Positions 6,855 through 10,783 of a stretch of 10,783 bases of DNA are shown here, piece after piece. The notes beneath the pieces are model-generated. The model did no database searches. It worked only from the letters and a program-made list of their open reading frames with translations, and had not been told where the DNA came from. Both the position numbers and the translations under genes were made by a program. This DNA is from Bdellovibrionaceae bacterium UBA2316 (GTDB lineage: Bacteria; Bdellovibrionota; Bdellovibrionia; Bdellovibrionales; Bdellovibrionaceae), in contig DDVI01000102.1 in assembly GCA_002345205.1 (NCBI GenBank), positions 1 to 10,783 on the forward strand. The letters run 5' to 3'. How positions within the stretch are numbered: the stretch's first letter is position 1; each line of letters begins with the position of its first letter.

Positions 6855-8032
6855 TTTCATCATATATTGCAAAAAAAGTTATATACAATGCGCTTGAACA
6901 AACCAAGTTTGGCCAAATCAAAATATCAGTCGGCAGTGAGCCCAGTGAAGTATTTGGAGACGGACCATTTATCTGCGAATTAAAATTAAAAGACCTCAAT
7001 GTTTTAAGTCGTGTGGCTCGTGGAGGCGATATTGCTGTGGCTGAAGCCATTATGGCCAATGAGTTACAAATTACTAATGAAACTGCGTTTATCGAATGGG
7101 CCTGTCGAAATGATGAAGTTTTGAAAAAGGCTTTCCATGGAACATGGTTAGGCACTTTGATGGCGCGGATAAAAAGTAAATTAAACGAAAATACGGTTAC
7201 GGGTTCAAAGAAAAATATTATGGCCCATTATGACCTGGGTAATAAATTTTATCAAAGCTGGCTCGATCCATCGATGAGTTATTCTTCGGCACTATTTAAA
7301 GATGCGCAATTTTCTGAAGACCTGACTCAGGCGCAGTATAATAAATATGATCGGATCATCGACGAATTAGAAATTAAATCATCTGACCATGTTTTAGAAA
7401 TAGGATGTGGATGGGGCGGCTTTTTTTCCAGAGTGATAGAACGTACGGGATGTAAAGTGACGGCCGTAATGAACTCACCTGCACAGGCCGAATTCAACAG
7501 GGAACTTATTGGTAAAAAAGGATTTAAAGATCAGGTCGATCTTCAACAAATTGATTACCGTCAGATCAAAGGGACATTTGATAAAATTGTCTCCATCGAA
7601 ATGATCGAAGCGGTTGGATATCAATACTGGTCTACCTATTTTGACAAAGTGTCATCGTCTTTAAAATCCAAAGGGAAAGCGGTAATTCAGGCTATCACTA
7701 TTAATGAGAGCCGTTTTGAGGACTATTTGAAAAATCCGGATTTTATTAATACTTATATTTTTCCAGGTGGCATGCTGCTTACCAATGAATCTGTTCGAAA
7801 AAATGCGGAACTTAAAGGTATGAGTTCCGATACGCCCTTTGAGTTTGGTCTTAGCTATGCAGAGACATTGAATCAATGGCGCGAAAAATTTAATGCGGTT
7901 TTTGATTCTAAGTTGTCATCTGATTTTGATGATCGATTCCGAAGGCTTTGGAATTTTTATTTTTCTTATTGTGAAGGCGCATTTCGCGCCGATCGAATTA
8001 ATGTTGCGCACTTTTCGATTGCTAAAAATTAG
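6851..8032 (+). CDS. Cyclopropane-fatty-acyl-phospholipid-synthase-like SAM methyltransferase
   Basis: This 393-residue protein is of the CFA synthase family and of normal length (E. coli Cfa has 382). An N-terminal helical domain (1-115) precedes the catalytic core: MAHYDLGNKFYQSWLD (124-139), SAM motif VLEIGCGWGG (181-190), SIEMIEAVG (248-256), YIFPGGML (302-309) and CEGAFRA (374-380). These enzymes add a SAM-derived carbon to a double bond of phospholipid acyl chains at the membrane. Aligning from memory with E. coli Cfa, the bicarbonate-pocket residues correspond as C139 to Ser146, E239 to Glu253, H266 to Gln280, I268 to Ile282 and Y317 to Tyr336, so two are changed. This and the flavoprotein/DUF1365 neighbours favour methylation of an unsaturated chain (UfaM-like chemistry) over classical cyclopropane formation; that is inference. 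AAGGAGA (6834-6840) precedes the ATG by about 10 nt, and start and upstream stop overlap. Confidence 0.9.
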   Translation: MISSYIAKKVIYNALEQTKFGQIKISVGSEPSEVFGDGPFICELKLKDLNVLSRVARGGDIAVAEAIMANELQITNETAFIEWACRNDEVLKKAFHGTWLGTLMARIKSKLNENTVTGSKKNIMAHYDLGNKFYQSWLDPSMSYSSALFKDAQFSEDLTQAQYNKYDRIIDELEIKSSDHVLEIGCGWGGFFSRVIERTGCKVTAVMNSPAQAEFNRELIGKKGFKDQVDLQQIDYRQIKGTFDKIVSIEMIEAVGYQYWSTYFDKVSSSLKSKGKAVIQAITINESRFEDYLKNPDFINTYIFPGGMLLTNESVRKNAELKGMSSDTPFEFGLSYAETLNQWREKFNAVFDSKLSSDFDDRFRRLWNFYFSYCEGAFRADRINVAHFSIAKN

Positions 8033-8040
8033 GAGGAGTT

Positions 8041-8583
8041 ATGAAAATACTGCAAAAAATACTAAATTTCACTTTACTCATTGTAGGAGGCCTTTTGTTA
8101 ACCTCATGTTCTAGTATTAATGTATCTGAATACAAAGATCAAAAACCCGACTTCGATTTTGAAAACTTTTTTTCGGGCGAACTTGAAGCTAATGGGGTTT
8201 TTCAAAGCCGATCAGGTAAAATAATTAAAAAAATTCACTGCATAATGAAAGCCGAGAAAAAAGACGGTGCCGTTATTATCAACGAAGATTTTACCTATTC
8301 AGATGGTGTTAAAGAACATCGCCAATGGGTAGTGAAAAAAAATAGCGAAGGTAAATATGTGGCAACGGCAGGAGACGTAGTAGGGGAGGCAAAAATTGAA
8401 TCAGCCGGTTTTGCTTTTAATATGAACTATGTCTTGAAGCTCAAAGTCGATGGAAGTGAAATTAATGTGAGAATGGATGATTGGATGTATCGCATGAATG
8501 ATAACACAGTCATTAACAAAACAAGAATGTCGAAATGGGGCTTTTACCTGGGTGAAGTTACCTTCACTATCGTGAAAAAATGA
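8041..8583 (+). CDS. DUF3833 family lipoprotein
   Basis: This 180-residue protein has a lipoprotein signal peptide: basic N-terminus, hydrophobic ILNFTLLIVGGLLL and lipobox LTSC with Cys23 as the lipidated residue. Ser at +2 favours outer-membrane sorting under the E. coli rule. The mature part fits DUF3833: FENFFSGELEANGVFQSRSG, then EDFTYSDG (82-89), a DDWMYRMND block (146-154) and GFYLGEVTF near the end. The family's function is unknown, but it recurs with DUF2878, DUF1365 and CFA-like genes in photooxidative or stress-linked loci, so an envelope role linked to the modified lipids is plausible. It has the strongest ribosome site in the operon, AGGAGG (8031-8036), 4 nt before the ATG and directly at the preceding stop, suggesting higher expression. 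Its own TGA overlaps the next ATG. Confidence 0.88.
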   Translation: MKILQKILNFTLLIVGGLLLTSCSSINVSEYKDQKPDFDFENFFSGELEANGVFQSRSGKIIKKIHCIMKAEKKDGAVIINEDFTYSDGVKEHRQWVVKKNSEGKYVATAGDVVGEAKIESAGFAFNMNYVLKLKVDGSEINVRMDDWMYRMNDNTVINKTRMSKWGFYLGEVTFTIVKK

Positions 8584-9287
8584 AAACGGTTTTAATTTCA
8601 TTTTTTATGGTGGCCTCTGTTTTAGCTGAAACTCTGAAGGGTACGGCTAAAAATGATAGGGGTGTTATCGTATACTCAGAGATCCACAATGTTGAGCGAT
8701 CCAGTGATGGCCTGACAAAGAAAGTCACGACCACATATTTTAAACCAGATGGAACTCAGTTCGGCCATTTAATTTCTGAGTTTAACGAGCGTCTTTTTAT
8801 TCCTGATTCAGAATTTAAAGATTTACGTTTTGGTAGAAAATATCTTGGTAAAGTTCAAGTTAAAGAAAAAAGGTCGGTTTACGTAATTGAAGAGTTCCAA
8901 AATGAAAAATTAGTTAAAACTTCTGAAGTTGAATTGAAAGACGATTTAATATCAGGTCCGGGGTTTGATAACTTTATATCTCAACAAATAGTAAAGGCAA
9001 AAAAGACCAAGCTGCCAGTGCATTTCTTAGTGTTACCTCGCCATAGTGACTATCGTTTCAATGTGAGTAGCATTGAAACCGATTCCGTTGATACGCGAAA
9101 GTATAAAATTAAGCCAGCGACGCTATTAAGTCTTTTTGTGAAAGAAATTGTCATTACTTATGAAGGGAAAGAAGGACTATTAAAACGATACGAGGGCCTT
9201 TCTAACTTACCGGCAGATAGTGACGAATCTCAAAATGTAGTTATCGACTATGAAAAAATCGAAGACGCTCAAAAAGGCGCTAAATGA
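8580..9287 (+). CDS. Periplasmic protein of unknown family, embedded in the lipid-modification operon
   Basis: This 235-residue protein starts with a clear Sec signal peptide (MKTVLISFFMVASVLA, likely cleavage A16|E17). There is no lipobox Cys at the cleavage site and no other hydrophobic segment, so it should be soluble in the periplasm. The mature part looks beta-rich, alternating hydrophobic and charged residues, with recognisable stretches GVIVYSEIHNVE, TTYFKPDGTQFGHLISEF, FKDLRFGRKYLG and HFLVLPRHSDYRF. I do not recognise a named family; it is not the chalcone-isomerase-like protein often found in related loci as far as I can tell. Its place between DUF3833 and DUF2878, with ATGA overlaps on both sides, says it works with them, perhaps as a lipid or hydrophobic-ligand carrier or sensor, but that is only a guess from location. 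Confidence 0.75.
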   Translation: MKTVLISFFMVASVLAETLKGTAKNDRGVIVYSEIHNVERSSDGLTKKVTTTYFKPDGTQFGHLISEFNERLFIPDSEFKDLRFGRKYLGKVQVKEKRSVYVIEEFQNEKLVKTSEVELKDDLISGPGFDNFISQQIVKAKKTKLPVHFLVLPRHSDYRFNVSSIETDSVDTRKYKIKPATLLSLFVKEIVITYEGKEGLLKRYEGLSNLPADSDESQNVVIDYEKIEDAQKGAK

Positions 9288-9793
9288 ATACCCGTCGGCT
9301 GATAAAATTTATCGGTTTTAATATTCTTTGGCTGCTGACTGCAAAGTTCGCGCTGAGCTCGTATTTAAATATTCTAACAGTTATCATCGTTGGATTGTAC
9401 ATTCTGGAATTGCGAAAGCTGGATTGGAAAAATAGATTCCTTACATGGTTTGTGTTCGTCATTGGAGTCGGCTTTGATGGATTTGCACAGTATTTAAATT
9501 GGGTTCAGTTGTCAGGACCGACATTTTTTGTCCTACCACAATGGTTAATCTCTTTGTGGATTCTGTTTATCTGGGTCTTGCCTGATTTGATTTATCAGTT
9601 TAGTAGTCGTCGAGGATTGCTTGTCGCTATTTCGTTTGTGGCTGGTCCATTAAGCTATTACGCGGGTGAAAATTTTGACGTGGTGAAGTTCTTTGGAATA
9701 ACAAGTTGGGCTGCCTATGCGGTATTTTGGGGTGGCCTTATGTATGCAAGCCACGTGTGGATAGTGGGAGGAAACAATGGAATTAAAAAATAA
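9284..9793 (+). CDS. DUF2878 family inner-membrane protein
   Basis: This 169-residue, very hydrophobic protein has about six predicted membrane helices (roughly 8-28, 31-45, 54-72, 80-100, 108-125 and 138-162). DUF2878 marks are present: a FIGFNILWLL start, a conserved GVGFDGFAQYLNWV segment around 62-75, LPQWLISLWILFIWVLPDLIY (about 84-104) and AGPLSYYAGENF (120-131). Polar residues inside the helices (Asp65, Gln69, Asp100) hint at a functional site within the bilayer. The function of the family is not established. It travels with DUF3833 and CFA-like genes. The start overlaps the preceding stop as ATGA, and its 3' end overlaps the next gene by 17 nt, so it lies fully inside the operon. Confidence 0.82.
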   Translation: MNTRRLIKFIGFNILWLLTAKFALSSYLNILTVIIVGLYILELRKLDWKNRFLTWFVFVIGVGFDGFAQYLNWVQLSGPTFFVLPQWLISLWILFIWVLPDLIYQFSSRRGLLVAISFVAGPLSYYAGENFDVVKFFGITSWAAYAVFWGGLMYASHVWIVGGNNGIKK

Positions 9794-10553
9794 AAATGTC
9801 GTCATTACGGGATCTAGCCGTGGTATCGGTTGGGCTTTAGCTCATGCACTTGCGAAAAACGGTGCGCAGTTACATTTAGTCCAGCGCTCCTGGGACAAGG
9901 CCAAAATTTTAGAACTTGAAAAACTGAGTGGCTCTGAAATTAAACAATGGACGTGCGATTTAAGTCAGCTTGTCCAAGTTAAGGAATTGTGCGCAAATTT
10001 AAAATCCCAGCCTATCGATATTTTGATCAATAATGCGGGTATTTTAACCGGGGAGCTATTGGAAAATCAAACAGATGAGGAAATTGAAAACGTATTTCAA
10101 ATGAATCTAACAGTATCCGCGTTGTTAACTAAAGCTGTTTTGCCCAAAATGCTGAAACAAAAGTCGGGATTAATTGTAAACAACACCAGTGTTTCGGCCT
10201 ACATGCGTTTTCCCTGCGCGACGACCTATGCGGCTGCTAAAAGTGGTCTGCTTGCAATGACAGAATGTTTGGATACCGAGTTAACTGGTACCGGTGTTTC
10301 AACGTTAGCCTTAGTTACACCCGGAATTAAAACAGATATGTTTGACGCCATCAAAACATCCTATGGAAAGTATTTCGAAGCACCGGACGACTATATTTCT
10401 GCCGACGAATATGCAGATCAGGTGATTGAGGCGATCAAGAAAAATGAAAAATACCTTCTTCCTTCTGGACAAACCCGGTTGGGACTATGGATTGCTCAAT
10501 ATGCGCCGAGTTTGTTTAAAAAAGTAGTCGTGGGGCGATTTGTCCGCAAATAA
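9777..10553 (+). CDS. Classical short-chain dehydrogenase/reductase (SDR)
   Basis: This 258-residue SDR is of full family length. It has the cofactor motif TGSSRGIG (11-18), Asp61 in the CDL segment, NNAG (85-88), the catalytic set Asn110, Ser138, Tyr151 and Lys155 (YAAAK), and TPGIKTDM (181-188) after the PG turn. Arg37 in VQRSW at the end of the second strand suggests NADP(H) preference. The tail (about 228-258) is hydrophobic and basic (LWIAQYAPSLFKKVVVGRF), as in SDRs that associate with membranes and act on lipids or quinones. The substrate cannot be told from sequence. A strong GGAGG (9767-9771) precedes its ATG by 5 nt even though the start lies inside the upstream gene. It appears to be the last gene of the operon; similar SDRs occur in light- or stress-induced lipid loci, so oxidation or reduction of a modified acyl chain is a reasonable hypothesis. 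Confidence 0.9.
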   Translation: MELKNKNVVITGSSRGIGWALAHALAKNGAQLHLVQRSWDKAKILELEKLSGSEIKQWTCDLSQLVQVKELCANLKSQPIDILINNAGILTGELLENQTDEEIENVFQMNLTVSALLTKAVLPKMLKQKSGLIVNNTSVSAYMRFPCATTYAAAKSGLLAMTECLDTELTGTGVSTLALVTPGIKTDMFDAIKTSYGKYFEAPDDYISADEYADQVIEAIKKNEKYLLPSGQTRLGLWIAQYAPSLFKKVVVGRFVRK

Positions 10554-10607
10554 AAATAGAAACTGGCCCCTTAGCCTGCGGTTTTTCGAGAGTTTTCCGT
10601 AAGGAAT

Positions 10608-10627
10608 CCTGCTTGCACGATTGCAGG
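10608..10627. repeat. Short inverted repeat just before the zinc-ribbon gene
   Basis: CCTGC (10608-10612) and GCAGG (10623-10627) are exact inverted arms of 5 bp around a 10-nt loop that itself holds part of a direct TTGCA repeat. The right arm touches the ATG of the following gene, so a hairpin here could hide its start. There is no following T-run, so it is not a good intrinsic terminator. It may be chance. Confidence 0.25.
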
Positions 10628-10628
10628 T

Positions 10629-10783
10629 ATGATTCACATTAAATGCCCTCTGTGCTCCATTAAATTTTCTCGCTCCCAAAAATCGAATTATAAAGTCATC
10701 AAAGACGGATTTTTCAGAAGGTCTTCCGATCGAAAAACCGTTCAGCGCTACTATTGTAAGCTCTGCCGCAAACATTTTTCGGC
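10629..10783 (+). CDS. Zinc-ribbon protein, N-terminal fragment; resembles IS transposase N-terminus
   Basis: This ORF opens with ATG at 10629 and runs through the window edge, so only 51 codons are visible. It begins MIHIKCPLCS and has CPLC (Cys6, Cys9) and CKLC (Cys43, Cys46), a four-Cys zinc ribbon. Between them are basic and aromatic residues, and after them CRKHFS, the typical look of the DNA-binding N-terminus of transposases of the IS1/IS1595/DDE zinc-ribbon type. No catalytic domain is visible, so the transposase label is inference; other zinc-ribbon proteins start the same way. Only a weak AGG stands before the ATG. It is 75 nt downstream of the SDR on the same strand, with no convincing terminator between, and probably not functionally related to the operon. 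Confidence 0.55.
   Translation, partial: MIHIKCPLCSIKFSRSQKSNYKVIKDGFFRRSSDRKTVQRYYCKLCRKHFS

Noticed and set aside
7893..8114. Plus-strand ORF overlapping the methyltransferase 3' end and the DUF3833 start
   Set aside because: It is out of frame with two well-supported genes and encodes nothing recognisable.
10554..10600. Possible intrinsic terminator after the SDR gene (GGC...GCC at 10565-10576, then TTTTT at 10582)
   Set aside because: Only three paired bases and a 5-nt gap to the T-run; too weak to call.

Overview
The window is a gene-dense, AT-rich (roughly 40% GC by eye) bacterial chromosome segment with 12 substantial protein genes, one likely tiny gene and one gene cut by the right edge. 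Gram-negative envelope features are clear: a lipoprotein with a lipobox, several Sec signal peptides and a lysozyme-like murein enzyme. The style of the left-hand genes (secreted SLT-like protein, small secreted unknown, STAS-like protein) recalls Bdellovibrio-type predatory bacteria of moderate GC. That placement is an inference from protein style; no rRNA or marker gene is present to settle it.

Left block (57-2366, + strand): a secreted protein with a lysozyme-like/SLT transglycosylase core, a small exported or membrane-anchored protein of unknown function that starts at GTG inside the preceding gene, and a STAS-like protein. They are tightly packed and probably co-transcribed. They meet the next transcription unit tail to tail with only 5 nt between stop codons.

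Central divergent promoter (about 3811-3922): leftward from it run an apparently unannotated 26-codon ORF and, overlapping it by ATGA, a fused TIGR01777 epimerase/SRPBCC protein. Rightward runs a MerR-family regulator with a C-terminal cobalamin-binding module of the CarH/LitR type. The intergenic DNA has a perfect inverted repeat and a TATAAT box just upstream of the regulator, consistent with an autoregulated operator.

Right block (3923-10553, + strand): regulator, flavin amine-oxidase-like oxidoreductase, DUF1365 protein, cyclopropane-synthase-like methyltransferase, DUF3833 lipoprotein, an unrecognised periplasmic protein, DUF2878 membrane protein and a short-chain dehydrogenase. Gaps are a few bases or the genes overlap (ATGA three times), so this looks like one operon. 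The flavoprotein/DUF1365/methyltransferase set is known from light- and singlet-oxygen-induced loci (ChrR/RpoE or LitR/CarH controlled) and is related to the furan fatty acid genes of alphaproteobacteria. My reading is a membrane-phospholipid acyl-chain modification pathway switched by a B12-binding regulator, with accessory envelope proteins. Two departures make it notable. The regulator has Val where CarH has the adenosyl-capping Trp. The methyltransferase has lost the Cys and His of the classical cyclopropane synthase bicarbonate site, which argues against simple cyclopropanation.

Right edge (10629-10783): the first 51 codons of a zinc-ribbon protein resembling the N-terminus of IS-type transposases, cut by the window end. 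No tRNA, rRNA, CRISPR array or complete insertion sequence was seen, and no gene-free stretch exceeds 300 nt.
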